From NCBI GenBank assembly GCA_910592205.1, contig CAJVPJ010000431.1, forward strand, positions 1-25,353: DNA of 25,353 nt, written 5' to 3'. Of this stretch, positions 10,016 through 20,919 are shown one piece after another. Both the position numbers and the translations under genes were made by a program. The number at the start of each line of letters is the position of its first letter. Within the stretch, counting starts at the first letter, position 1. Under the pieces are notes generated by a model. That model saw nothing but the letters and a program-made list of their open reading frames with translations, was not told the origin of the DNA and made no database searches. Origin of the DNA: Paraglomus occultum (taxonomy: Eukaryota > Glomeromycota > Glomeromycetes > Paraglomerales > Paraglomeraceae).

Positions 10016-12726
10016 CTATTCTAAATCTTTTGCAAGTCCCTTATTGTTTTTGTCCACATTCATCGTCCTTCCTGCTCGGCTGTTCGGTCTATTGAAACCT
10101 GTAATCCCTCCCATCGAGCCCATATCCACAGACGAATGGTTGCTATGATACCCAACACCGCTACCTCCAACAGGTTGTATTGAATTACGCGGCGACGTTG
10201 TTGAAGGAAAGTTATATGCCCTTGGTATGGTTGATGATGAATAAGATGATAGAGATGTCAAATGAGTCATGCTGTCTAACTGCCCAGAATCCGGAGTCTC
10301 ATACTCAATAATATTATCCTCATTATTAACATCGTTCTTCCATACGCCACCGAGCAGTAGGGATGGAGTGGATCGAGCACGGGTCGATGAATATCCTGGA
10401 TTACCATTGTTACTATTACCGCTCATTATATTAATGGTAGTCGAGCTTGCGTTACGGGATTGTAATCCGTTCAGAGATAACAAGCCTGGCGTTGATGCTG
10501 ATAAAACCTCAGCCTCCATAATGCCCTCGTGTGGACTACCCGGAGCAACGCTATCATCGCTCAACCTCTTCTTCGGATATCTAGATTGAAATACATTCTC
10601 GTTCACAGAAGTTTGAGACTCTTGAATACCGCTTCCTGCATCTGTTGGTCGAAGATGGATGTCATCTTCGCCGGATATTCCACTCCCAAACACATGTTCA
10701 GTAGAATCGGCCCCTTTTTTAGAGGAAAATGGTCTAAATTGTGGCTTGAACCGATTAATCCATACTTTCATAACGATATGCATCATCTTTACGGTGTTTA
10801 ATATACGCCAACTAGGAGCAGAGTTAGGAGATGCAAATTGTCCGTCTATAATGCTATAATCGGAATTGTCTCGCCTGCATGGCGATGAGAAGCACGCATG
10901 CAAACATGAAAACATCCTCCTCCTCACATTTCCATTTTTACGGAGATAGAAGAGGACTCCGCTTGTAAACAATACCAGCAGAAATATCAACATCACAAGG
11001 ATCTGACGTTCAGAATGTGGGTCGCGAGGTGGAGTTGGAGGAGTTGGAGATGAAGGTATTGAATGAGATACTTCCATTACCATCATACCTAGTGTCCAGC
11101 TTACTTGTATCTTATTAACATCCTTGACACTCCGGAAGAGTGGGTTATCTTCACCAAAAGCATCTACTTCATTGTCATTAGGAATTCCAATTCCATCATG
11201 CAGAAAGTTCACTAACCATGCAGATTTAAAACATTGCATCTCTAACCGCTGGATATCAATGTCAGGATATTTCTCCAAGATGTCATCCCAATTTAATGAG
11301 CAGTAGTCAGCCGCCTTCTCTTCAAATGCTTCATAATTCCATTCACCTCCTAACTTAAGAACGTCATCAGCAGTATACCAGTATTCAGATATACCGACAA
11401 ACCGGTTTACGGAGAAGTCTATGTTGGGTGCGTGAACTCCGTTAAACAAGCAAGGTGGATCGTTACAAGGTACTGTCTTGTTTAGCAATGGAAACGTTTG
11501 CTCAAGACAATCCCTAAAAGATCCAGTTCCTTGAAAGGCATGATACGGAGGAGGACGAGATGTATCTGTGAGAAGTAAATTTTTCGGTATACAAGGATCC
11601 TTGATTATTGTGATTATCTGTTCACGTGCTGTTCCCGAATTCTTGACCTCTGTATGAGTATTATTATGAGTATTATTATAACTGTTAATTTGCATCTCCA
11701 CATATCTTCGACGGGCCTCGTTAGTTCCAAAGCCCAGAAATGTTGTGACAAACACGTAATAATCTAATTTCTTCTCATCAAGAGTGTAAAGAGTTACATT
11801 TTGCAAATCCTCTCGATGTTTTTGAGCCTCTAACGAATTAGGTTCAAATGCGATTTGTGCACTAGCGCCACCCATATCTAAGAAGCCGAAGGTAGTAATA
11901 TGTTTGTTGGCTCCTGAAAGATCTTGAACGCCACGAGGCGTAGAATGATCAACATTATCGGTAACAAATCCTCCCAATTTATAATTTACGGCAAGCCAGC
12001 CGTATATTCCTTCCATTACACCCGAGATGACTTTGATCTGGTCTCCACATTTGTCCAATCGGAAATGATAATAAGTTCGAATGTAAGCACATGCACTATC
12101 TAAAATTTGCCTTTGCTGTTCATTAGTTAGAAGACGCATTCCTGCTGTAGCGAATAAATATACCGGAGTATCGGCAATCTTATGCTGTGGGATGACTTCA
12201 AGTGCAAAATCCAACAATTGTTTAAGATGATGATCCCCAACATCCATCGGTTTGTCGACAAAAGAAGATATCCCTAAACGACCGAATTGATTGTCGGAAA
12301 GGTCGTTGTTAGTTGTGAAAGTCCATAAGTTTCGAATTAACATAATTCTTACTAAAGTAAAAGAATGGTTTGCTTCATGATTTGGCGTAAGTTCTATATT
12401 ACCAATTCCATTCTTCAAAGTGTCAGTCAACCATTGACTAAACCCTCTGATAAACTACTATCAATTAACCAAAGCAGAGTAGGAAATTTAAATGGAGCCA
12501 AATGACAAACTCATTTCATACCTGGTTCTACTTTAGACTGCCATTTCTCCCCTAATTCGTCTGCAAGTTCGATGTTCGGAAGAACATGAAGAGATTTGTC
12601 GTTCTGTTCGCGCACAAATCTATGGTCTTTCCAAGAGTATATTTGTATTCTAGAACCAGAGCTGCCTGCGTCTATGACAGCGCCGTAGTTTCTGTTTGAC
12701 TTCCAAGAACTTCCAACAGCAGGCAT
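10016..12726 (-). CDS. YND1: Golgi-type apyrase / nucleoside diphosphatase (GDA1-CD39 family, Ynd1-like)
   Basis: Hydrolyses NDPs and NTPs in the Golgi lumen, supporting exchange of nucleotide sugars during glycosylation. Two exons, 12726-12522 and 12444-10016, with a 77-nt intron; 877 aa. The acceptor is the second AG of cagag, which joins VEPG to FSQW in frame. Apyrase conserved regions: ACR1 VIDAGSSGSRIQIYSW (17-32), ACR2 YLFATAGMRLL (164-174), ACR3 GVMEGIYGWLAVNY with catalytic Glu 213, ACR4 GFLDMGGASAQIAFEP (255-270). Several N-glycosylation sequons (NVT, NNT, NKT) lie in the presumed lumenal part. One membrane segment (ILVMLIFLLVLFTSGVLFYL, about 549-568) is followed by a basic stop-transfer. 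The remaining ~305-residue cytosolic tail is Ser/Asn/Gly-rich and looks longer than the tail of yeast Ynd1. Confidence 0.95.
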
Positions 12727-13462
12727 CAGAGCGTTGAGTCAAACACTTCACGGTGAAAGTTATTTATTTCTATTCGAAGACAATATAGAAATCCGAACTT
12801 GCTGCTATTTACGGTAGGTATCAACGTGACAAGAATAGATAGATCAACACGGTTCTATCCTTAGAGTCTAAATGCCACACACCAGTACATAGATAGACAA
12901 CGATCGAGACGCAAAAAAAAAGAGAATATCATTTCCCAACTAAATAGTAACCAGTAGCGCACGATGACACAAGAGGATATTGACATTTCCGCCATAGTTG
13001 CTATGAGTGGTATATTTTCACACAATGTTCGCGAATTTATTGGTCACTCTTACTCCAAGTCAATAAGAACATAATGAAGTTGCTCTTATAATATTTCGAT
13101 CATTATAATCCTTATCCAATTTAAAGGTTTAAATCCTAAATCCTCGCTATGAGCGTAACGTCAGAATTACTGTCCGAATCAAAGCGCTCCATTATGTAAA
13201 TTATAACCTTTCGCTTAACAACATGATGAATGAAGTCTTGTAGTGATTTAGTGTGCGTGTATATGAATAACTATGTTACAACAAGGAGAAATATTTACAT
13301 AAACCATTTAATACTAATCATTAATCATAACGACGCGACATTGCGTATATTAATATAGTGTAATTCTCATTTCTTTCAATTTTAGCGCTTGCTACAACTA
13401 GATTAAAGTAATCGCCACAGTTGCTAACTGTCTTGCGAACTTGTAGAAAGCAGAGTATTTAT
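12727..13462. other. Region upstream of the apyrase gene, no gene seen
   Basis: Probably contains the apyrase promoter on the minus strand. A GCN4/AP-1-like TGAGTCA core lies at 12735-12741, about 10 bp upstream of the apyrase ATG. A 36-codon plus-strand frame at 12964 is too short to support. Confidence 0.35.
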
Positions 13463-13702
13463 TTAAGCCAAGGGAAACCATCTCATAAAATAATAACCGT
13501 ATCGAGCTACCTTTAAGCAAGCATGTGTCAATGTTAGTTTGACGCATGAAGTTTGTTTTCCTTGACTAACTGGCTCCCCATATGTTGCTTTTCTTGTGTC
13601 TTTAAGATAGTTTAACTCAGTCGATATATTCAGTCCGCGTCTTTTAATAATTACAAAGGGTTTGCCTTGAGAATCACTAAGAATAGTTCTCTTGAGGGAC
13701 AT
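13463..13702 (-). CDS. Hypothetical 79-codon ORF (weak)
   Basis: Open frame from ATG 13702 to 13463. The N-terminal part (ILSDSQGKPFVIIK) resembles the short N-terminal strand of some chaperonin-type proteins, but nothing chaperonin-like follows within this frame or in the next several hundred bases of the minus strand. It could be a first exon, a gene fragment or chance. No splice donor is compelling. Confidence 0.2.
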   Translation of the reverse strand: MSLKRTILSDSQGKPFVIIKRRGLNISTELNYLKDTRKATYGEPVSQGKQTSCVKLTLTHACLKVARYGYYFMRWFPLA

Positions 13703-14196
13703 TTTGAGTCAACGCTCTAAACGAATAAGACTCCATCATTCATAAGGGACTCCCATACGCGATTATGAATAAGGCTGCGAACCCATATCCGCCCCATTAC
13801 TCGCTGATATATGCAGTTTGTGATTATGTCATGGACAAAGATAACGCAGCGTGACGATTTACAGTTTTTGTACTGTTTGTAGCCACAACCAAACGTCTCC
13901 CCTTATATGATAAAATGGAGTCTCTTCATGAAAGTTTACGGCACATTTTACCAGTACTGATAAGTAAACTCACGCCACTATTGCGTCTTTGTTCACGTGT
14001 GGACTCGAAAATCGCTTGCACGTGTAGAGTATGGAAATGGAGGTGTAAGTATACTAAAATTATAAAATGCTGATGCCATTTTTTCGCTAATGCTAAAGAG
14101 GCAATTAATTTTCTGGTTTATTCATGTACTGCACAATCAAATCGCTTGCACTTTATATGGTGCGCTGAAATTTCAATTTTCTCTTATTTGTATTGC
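13703..14196. other. Intergenic, no supported gene
   Basis: Contains a 52-codon plus-strand frame (13915-14073) with a loose F-box-like spacing, but no second exon in frame. Otherwise nothing recognised. Confidence 0.3.
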
Positions 14197-14225
14197 GACC
14201 CGTTCTGCCATTCTGAGAACGGGTC
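14197..14225. repeat. Perfect 10-bp inverted repeat (hairpin)
   Basis: gacccgttct (14197-14206) and agaacgggtc (14216-14225) form a perfect 10-bp stem around a 9-nt loop. Related cores recur just downstream (agcccgtttc at 14226-14235, agaacgggtt near 14317), so this may be the remnant of a small repeat-rich element rather than a terminator. Confidence 0.5.
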
Positions 14226-16430
14226 AGCCCGTTTCAAAAATTTTCCGACATTATCACATAAATTGTGCACTTTATTGGTGCAGTAGATTATTCTAATGTG
14301 ACAATCCCAAATCCAAGAACGGGTTATACATTTGTTTATTTGTGTACATTCTTGGAACGCTCAGAGCTGATGATATAATTTTTAGACTTGTGCGGTCTCT
14401 CATGTTCTTGCCTTTTTACTATTCTCTTTTAGATTGCTACTTATCTCGTAGTTGGAATTCCCAAATTTATAAATATTCGATAACTTATATTCTACTAGAT
14501 TGTATGTGTTTAAGCGCGCAAATGCTTAATTTGGGTTACTTAACTGAAAACGGTTTAATTTAATGTATAAGCATTAATCCACTCGTTTGAGCAGTAGCAT
14601 TTTCTAAATATTGAGAAAACAACAAGCTGCTTAGAAGCTATGTTACAATGTAAAAGAATTCGTCGTGTTTATCGTAACACATTGTTGACTGATATGGCTA
14701 ACACTATTTTACTACTACTATTATTTTTTTCAAAATTGATGACTGATGTGTGTATATAAATAAGATTTATCCATAAAATATGATAAAAGTAAACACTATG
14801 CACAATTGCTAATTATGTAGGATATTGGCAGTGTGCGTGTTTGTAATGTGTAAGAGCTGAATATCTAATTATTATATCCAATCATACTTGGTATAAAGTT
14901 ACTTTTTCTTCCAAGTGTCATCCAATGACTCCTTGATGGGGAACAGTTCAGACTAAATAACACATGCCAACGATTGAAATTTTTCACGGGTGGGTAATGG
15001 GGAAATGGTATTGTAAGAAGCATGAGCACTTTAGCGAACAGCGAACTTCGTATGTATCTATTTACTCGACAAGGCCTGCTGACATATTGCTCAATTTATA
15101 AAACTAAAAGCAAATGCAGCAAGTATGCAAGTTTAAAAATTAATAATATGCCTTTCTTATCAGGACAAGTAAATGAAAACTTTCAAATGTGAGGAAATGA
15201 ACCAAATTACCAAAATGTATAAAGATTCATTAATAGCAAGCTAGAAAGTGTTTATAAGATATGTAAAACACACCAAAATACCGTATTTCTCCGACACGTA
15301 CGCCGAATTTTGATTATACTTGATATTCCCCCATATACACAGTAAAATTTACCTTTACGAACACTCACTTGAACGAAGATGGCCAATAACGGATAACAAA
15401 GACTTATATGTAAATTCAGTATAGCGATATAACAAATTCAAAAACCCTTGTATTATACACCCACTTAGGCAAATTTATTTGTATAACGGAGTTCGTCATC
15501 CATCTCAATATTTCAATATATCATCAATAAAAATTTAAAGCTTTCACATCATTGCATCTTCTCAGTTACTTTCTATTGAAGTTGTAAAAGCATTCTCCTG
15601 TTTGTTACATTGTTCCTTCCGCTATACGGTTGCAAGAAGCGAAAGAGGAACATGTGAAGAAACTAGAGAAAAATGAGAAAGAATCTTGATTGACTTTCAG
15701 GAAAGATGGGGAAAAAATTACGGTTTATGCTTATCAACCAGAAATTTTAGACAATTTGATAGCATTAATAAACTCGATATTTTTTTTGGTTGTCCCTTAC
15801 TTCGTGAGGAATTGCTTACGCAAGAAAGTTTTGCAGAAAAAGAATTTACGATTACCTTTAATCTTTGAATAATTTTGCATTGTGTGTATTTTGATCAAAT
15901 TTTTATTGACGAAATTGCGGATTAACAAATTTTCAGATTACCGAAACTGCAGAACGGATGTTGTATTTCTCTTCTGTTAATAAAGACAGATATTGGAAAA
16001 TCAATAAAAATATTGACTAGCGCTCAAAATTAGAATAATACGAAATGGGGTTTTAAAATATTTATGCCAACTTTTCACCGTCAATATTATTAAATTTGGT
16101 TACCACATATTTTTACTCTATCGAACAATTAATAAACAGAGTTACGTTTTGCCCAATCATGATTATGAATTATCTACAGCCAATGACGTAAATCGAGATA
16201 TGTACCCACTATCAATGCATCCTCCCTATACGAGTACTCTGGGTCTAAATGAACAACTTGGCTTAGTGCGTCAGGTTCGGTGGAGATAAATAAACATGTA
16301 TGTAACTTTTAAGTTTATAATGAAATATTAATATCTAAGTATACACGATAACATGACATTATCATTTGGTCCGCCACCCAACGTGTTTAATTTTTTATAC
16401 AATTTTATTTCACCAATATATTGTGTAAAA
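14226..16430. other. AT-rich gene-poor region
   Basis: No convincing gene. Two overlapping 60-codon plus-strand frames at 15686-15872 follow a tttcag acceptor-like site and could be an exon, but I cannot join them to neighbours or name a family. Confidence 0.3.
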
Positions 16431-16500
16431 AAGTACAAGAAAAAATAAAAAGAAAGAAAAAGAAAAAAAGATAATAAATGAGAAAGGTATAAACAGAAAT
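16431..16500 (+). repeat. Polypurine (A/G) low-complexity tract
   Basis: About 70 nt composed nearly only of A and G, with short T interruptions. It generates spurious Phe-rich minus-strand open frames. A similar tract occurs at 16997-17062. Confidence 0.6.
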
Positions 16501-16996
16501 AATATGACAAAAATGTAAAAAATAAAGACAACCGTACTGAGAATGCGAGGCACTATTACACCTACACCTAATTCTTCAAAAGAAAAAAAAAACAATTTTA
16601 AATTTAAATGCTAATAAATTCCAATAATGTCCATATTATGCTACTGTAATTTTAAATGCCTATAAAATTTTGGCCAACCATAATATCTGTCTCACAACGA
16701 ACCATCACCTGAATCGAATTATATGTCATCGTAAAGATAAAAAAAATAAACATAAATAAGTTTTTAAAGAAAACAACATAATAATAATCTTAGTTAAAAT
16801 AAATATTGTAAGAAAATTATGTCTGTAAAATCTTAAAAATTTAAAGCATATATAATGTGTATGTAGCGTCTTGGTATTTTGTATATAATAAAATCATTGT
16901 GAGACAACCACTAAGTAAACAACAGACATTTCCCTTGAATGTACATAACCACTCGGATAGACCTCGACTTCTCAAATTCGAGAATATTAACAAATA

Positions 16997-17062
16997 CAGG
17001 AAAAAAAGAAAAAAAAAAGGAGAAAAAAAAATAAGAAAAAAGAATAACAAATAAGAAAAATA
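16997..17062 (+). repeat. Second polypurine tract, 3' of Myb micro-gene A
   Basis: A/G-rich low-complexity run immediately downstream (on the minus strand) of the stop of micro-gene A. On that strand it is a poly-pyrimidine stretch and may lie in the 3' UTR or terminator region. Confidence 0.55.
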
Positions 17063-17092
17063 GCAACCAAAGATTTGATAAATATGTTGCAA

Positions 17093-17402
17093 TTAGACCA
17101 GCTGCGCAACTCTAAATAAAATAATTGTAGTTCATGTAAGCGCAATTGTAATTACGTTATAAAAAGTAATTAGACAGTTCAAAAAGCGAACGTACCTTAA
17201 GCAGCATTCCCGAGGGGAACGCGTTTTTAATTTCTTTGATATTAGAAGCCATTCATTTTGATATATTACATAGTAATACAGTAAGTAATAATCTTCCTAA
17301 TAGGATTAAAAAAAAAGTTGCAATCTGTGAGCGAGAAATGTTGGAAGTTTTGATAATGGGTAAAATATACGTGCATACTTGTTTAGACCAATTTGGACGC
17401 AT
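17093..17402 (-). CDS. Single-Myb/SANT-repeat micro-gene A (47 aa)
   Basis: Predicted tiny DNA-binding protein that is essentially one Myb/SANT repeat. Three exons: 17402-17379 (24 nt), 17296-17196 (101 nt), 17111-17093 (19 nt). Introns are 82 and 84 nt, GTATGC...TTAG and GTACGT...TTTAG. Core residues have Myb spacing: W5, W24, then V43 at the third aromatic position. Helix 2 is WLLISKKL and the helix-3 turn is KTRSPRECCLR. Exon lengths 1 and 2 and both intron phases (0 and 2) are identical in paralogs B (19394-19103) and C (21245-21560), which is strong evidence that this is a real gene family and not chance. There is no activation domain or other sequence beyond the repeat. The third Trp is replaced by Val. 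Function unknown; competition with full-length Myb factors is one possibility. Confidence 0.72.
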
Positions 17403-17434
17403 CACGATCTGATTAATAAAATTTCGTTTGTCAA

Positions 17435-17461
17435 AGTAAAAATTTGAGTAAAAATTTGAGT
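17435..17461. repeat. 12-bp tandem duplication
   Basis: The unit agtaaaaatttg is present twice in a row plus three bases. It lies in the presumed 5' leader of micro-gene A. Confidence 0.6.
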
Positions 17462-17527
17462 ATTAATTTTGTTTATATCAGACTTTTGCTTAGCTGATGA
17501 GATTTCTCTACGTCTTTCCGGCTTGCC

Positions 17528-17675
17528 TTTAAATATCTTCTCAGCGCATTCTTCCCGCGCTTTTCCGCCAACAGTAGTTTAGGTCAACATGTTACTATTG
17601 TTCCGATACTTAATTTTAAAATAATTGTATTACTCGTTAAATGCAGTTAAAGTTTTTCACCAGCATTTTCCCGCC
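17528..17675 (-). promoter_or_regulatory. Promoter of Myb micro-gene A
   Basis: Reading on the minus strand: GGCGGGAAAA (17675-17666, containing an exact E2F-type core TTTCCCGC on the plus strand), CGGAACAATAGTAACATGTTG-type box (17605-17585), TGGCGGAAAAGCG (17570-17558), then a TATA-like TATTTAAA (17535-17528). The same four modules in the same order, with similar spacing, precede micro-gene C. Confidence 0.6.
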
Positions 17676-17918
17676 ATTATTTTTAGCACTTCCATTGTTT
17701 AGCATAATCAATGTGTCAACAAAAAATTAGTGTTCGGTTACTCTATTGTTATTTTGGCGGTAAAATATGAGGCTTTGTTTACACTTCTATTGAAAGAGAA
17801 CAATAGGATTACAAGTTAAATATACAGTACTGAATTAATTTAATTTGAATACATCAGACCGTATTGTGTGTTTATTTTAGTTACTAATAAATTAACATTA
17901 TTTTTTTATCCGGAACTA
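17676..17918. other. Spacer with further AACAATAG boxes
   Basis: No gene. Contains another reverse AACAATAGAGTAAC-like box near 17736-17749 and a forward AACAATAGGATTAC box near 17799-17812. Confidence 0.35.
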
Positions 17919-18830
17919 TTACAATATGACGCGAAACAAAGCTATATCTTTGTTTGTGGATTACCCCGAAAGTAAAATCGGCCTACTTTTTTTGCATACT
18001 TCTTCCCATTGTCACCGAGACGATATGTCGTACGAGCCACCAATTTGTCCAAACAAATTTCCTTTCTTTGTCGTCATTACGACAGTACACTGCTTGAGAT
18101 ACTCTGAAACCACCAGTTTCTCCTGCATGACTCGGCTTAGTAAAGACAAAATTTAATTAATTCCTTATGCGGTATCTTTGATGTTTGAATGAGGGATTTT
18201 ATGAGTAAAAGATGACCCGAAAGTACGGTTAATATACTATAATAATACTAGAAATAGTAATGTATTGGTCGGTAAATAGCTTGATGATTGGCCGTAAATA
18301 ATCCATTAACTGTCAAAAAAAAATATATATTAAACATATATCTAGTACGTTAATAGTAAAGCTAAATTTTAACTGTATAAGTCCATCACAAAATGTATTA
18401 CATTTACAGTATTCGGCTCTTGAACGTCTCTACAAAGACATTGTTAATCGATAGCTTCCAATAATAGTCATCTTCGACCAAACTATTTACGGGGTATTTA
18501 ATTATCGCACATACATTTGTCTTAGTTAGTTGACGATGCCAAAATTCATGTATTCGGCGAGATCGTGCAATTAGCAAATGTGCGGATGTGTGCGATTGTA
18601 CACCGTGCCTATAGCATTTCATACAGAAATCTCCGAATGTAGACGAGTTTATTATACAGTTTCCGTAATTCATATATGATAATTTGGTCTCACATGCTAT
18701 GATACATATACTCTAACAGTCAGGGTTAATGATGCATGTGCCTCGACATCAGCACTAGGTCGATTCACCCACGAATATTCGTTAGTATAAGATAAAGAAC
18801 CCTTGACTCTATTTGTAATCCAAGCACAAA
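17919..18830 (-). pseudogene. Coding-like fragments of an unrecognised minus-strand gene
   Basis: Several segments richer in GC than the flanks read as protein on the minus strand. One, near 18820-18690, has a run RLCAWITNRVKGS. The open frame 18673-18404 (89 codons) has a Cys/His cluster FCMKCYRHGVQSH. An exon-like segment 18135-18000 (acceptor ...CTAAG, donor GTATGC; 45 residues including CRNDDKERKFVWTNWW) joins in phase across a 58-nt intron to 17941-17919 and a stop. I could not link all pieces into one frame, so a decayed gene is as likely as an unsolved intron structure. No family is assigned. It could be linked to micro-gene B upstream on the same strand, but B has its own stop. Confidence 0.27.
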
Positions 18831-19102
18831 GACGATCTGGCCAATAAAATTAACAAGGAAGCATTGTTCAATAAAAGGAAGTGATTGTCCATGTATGTCT
18901 TTTTATGGAAATAGACCGTTGTTATCGTCATCTCAACTCATGCGCATTGTTCACTTTTTAACAAACATATTTTATTTAGAACATATTCACAGGAAATGAG
19001 AAATACAATGGGAGAATTGCCGCATAATGATTATCATATTCATACAACACTTATTAGCATATATGATTAATATTAATAGCAATAGTCTTGCATGCAGTCG
19101 AT

Positions 19103-19394
19103 TCATCGAAGAAGGCTTCTCAGTCTATACAAAAGACCGAATCACTTAATAAACCGTCAGTATTATTTTCTGTTATAATAATTGTTTCTGTTACCTTTCC
19201 GCACATTCCTTGGGGCTTTTCGTGCCGAGTTCTCTAGCAATAACAATCCATTTTGGTCCGTTATTAAAATACAAGACCAATAACATTCGGCTTTCCTGCA
19301 ATAACGTTGATCAATCGGTAAAAGTCCACTATTCTCAAAATTGATAACAAGTAAGAATGCAATATCTCACGGCGATTGTCCACTGAACTCTCAT
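19103..19394 (-). CDS. Single-Myb/SANT-repeat micro-gene B (48 aa)
   Basis: Paralog of micro-genes A and C with the same three-exon plan: 19394-19371 (24 nt), 19295-19195 (101 nt), 19124-19103 (22 nt). Intron 1 is GTGAGA...TTGCAG (75 nt) and intron 2 is GTAACA...TATAG (70 nt), in phases 0 and 2. W5 and W24 are conserved and L43 stands in for the third Trp. Helix 2 is WIVIARELG; helix 3 is TKSPKECAERLRSLL. Only about half of its residues match A or C, yet gene structure and core are unchanged, which suggests selection on a functional fold. A TATA-like ATATAAATA (19477-19469) lies about 75 nt upstream of the ATG, with a GGGCGGCAAA box just after it. Confidence 0.72.
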
Positions 19395-20449
19395 AGTAAA
19401 CAATTTCAAGTTAAATTCGTTCTGTTTTTGGTATATGACCAATATTAAGTTTGCCGCCCTTTTTTTTCTATTTATATCTGGTCTCAGCCGCAACCTTACA
19501 TCACATGTATATTAACGTAATAAAGTATGGAGACATACATGTTTATTGGACGGATTATATTAATATAAACATACATGCATGGCTCTGTGCTAAAGGATCG
19601 TTGCTACCTTGTCTTCCTCGTCAATAACTATTGCTGCAAATTCGGTTCAATAATGGATTTGTCACACAGTCATATCACGCCATTATGCAAAGCGATAATC
19701 GTAGTACAATGACCGACAATGAAACACGTCAACTGTATAACAAGGCTTTGTCTTTATTCATCTACACCTAATGTTCGACGCTAGTACTACTAAGTATTAG
19801 TGTGGCGACTAGATGGACCGAAAAACTTGAGACACGACTGAGACAAATTACTTCATTTTCGACAAACATAATCGCACAGCATTGATTGCAAATACAGCGT
19901 ACAAAAACCAAACAACATCAACACAAAAAAATGATACCTTTTGTTGCTAAAAATAGGTGTTATCAAATCCAATGTTGTGTAGAGAGTTTTAACTTTTATT
20001 GGTATTATTAATCATATCGTCCCACTGTTGTAAAAGCGTTTTCAGACAATATTAAGAGGGCAAACACCAATAATTATCTCTAACTGTCATTACACACTTT
20101 TCCATTCGTATCAACAAAAGCATTGCACCCCTTTCTCTATGAGTTACATTAGCCAACAAACGCGCAATCATTAACCATAATATACTCCTTAATGTGTTTG
20201 ACACTTCGTGAAGACAGAAGTAGAATTGATTGGTTGTTCTCGAGTTTGTGATAATTCCATCTTGCAAGTCAAGAAGAAATTGATATAATAAATAAGACAT
20301 TTATGAAAAGAGAGTAACTAGAAGAAATTTACCAATTGTTTATTGATTAATGTATTTGCAATAACGGTATCAGTGATTACTATCAAATTGTGGATTGTGA
20401 CTTATTTCTAGCGTTGCAATGAGACAAGTTGTTGTCTTAAAATAAATGA
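19395..20449. other. AT-rich spacer, one weak ORF
   Basis: Starts with the promoter of micro-gene B. The rest has no supported gene apart from the weak minus-strand ORF at 20052-20300. Confidence 0.35.
20052..20300 (-). CDS. Hypothetical 82-codon ORF (weak, distantly Myb-like)
   Basis: ATG at 20300, unspliced frame. A middle segment (ILWLMIARLLANVTHRER) is reminiscent of helices 2-3 of the Myb micro-proteins, but the diagnostic W5 exon is absent and helix 1 has the wrong spacing. It may be a decayed paralog or chance. Confidence 0.2.
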   Translation of the reverse strand: MSYLLYQFLLDLQDGIITNSRTTNQFYFCLHEVSNTLRSILWLMIARLLANVTHRERGAMLLLIRMEKCVMTVRDNYWCLPS

Positions 20450-20919
20450 AGGATTAAAACTATATCTAACCTTGCAGAAATTGCAAAAAATATCAACCGA
20501 CAACAAATATTCGGTAAAAGTTTGTACGATTACGTTATTCCGAACCATAACAGTCTTAGCAACTATAACGATAGTATGGTGACAATTTACACAGAGACCA
20601 AACGCGTTTCATTGCAGAACAATCTTTATTCGCGGTTACTAAGTTTCCGCATTAGGAGTTAATTAAATTTACACTTAGTTTTCTTGCAATTACTGGCAGT
20701 TCCCATGGACGTGCAAGGGATAGTTACCAGTTTCATGCGTTTCATACCATTTGGTTACCTCATAAAATGAAATAAGCATTTTGTTCTAGAACAAATGCAA
20801 GAGCACTGGATACGACTTACGCAATTGTTTATGAGCCGATCACAATGGGAAAAGCCGAGTGCGAGACAAGGATCTCTTTGTTCACGTCAAATCAGAATAA
20901 TATCATTGTTAATTTCTAA
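20450..20919 (+). pseudogene. PAS-like domain fragment, probably a broken gene
   Basis: An open frame from 20450 (acceptor-like cttgcag at 20471-20477) contains IFGKSLYDYVIPNH, the typical PAS-fold G-[KR]-S-x-[YF]-D-[YF]-V-x-P core. A 44-nt GT-AG gap (20635-20678) joins in phase to a second segment with RFLAITGSSHGRARDSYQ and FHAFHTIW. The frame then hits TAA at 20773-20775 but stays protein-like on the other side (LDTTYAIVYEPI) to TAA at 20917-20919. One nonsense codon in otherwise coding-like sequence suggests a pseudogene; a small intron around the stop is an alternative. PAS domains sense light, redox or ligands in fungal regulators, but nothing here shows LOV flavin motifs. No upstream exon with a start codon was found. 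Confidence 0.35.

Noticed and set aside
12964-13074. 36-codon plus-strand ORF
   Set aside because: Too short, no splice partner, no recognisable motif.
12728-13718. Inverted repeat agagcgttga[g/c]tcaaa at 12728-12743 and 13703-13718, each next to a minus-strand ATG
   Set aside because: 15 of 16 matches over 25 kb is expected a few times by chance. Flanks do not align and there is no target duplication, so it is not evidence for an element.
13915-14073. 52-codon plus-strand ORF with loose F-box-like spacing and a GTAAGT donor inside
   Set aside because: All nearby acceptors give an immediate stop, and the F-box resemblance is weak.
15686-15872. Two overlapping 60-codon plus-strand ORFs
   Set aside because: Only one could be real, neither joins to another exon in phase and no family is recognised.
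16328-17092. Phe/Leu-rich minus-strand ORFs
   Set aside because: They are translations of polypurine low-complexity tracts.
17500-17570. Minus-strand frame with ARECAEK-like residues upstream of micro-gene A resembling the helix-3 motif
   Set aside because: It overlaps the conserved promoter boxes and lacks the preceding Myb helices; chance similarity.
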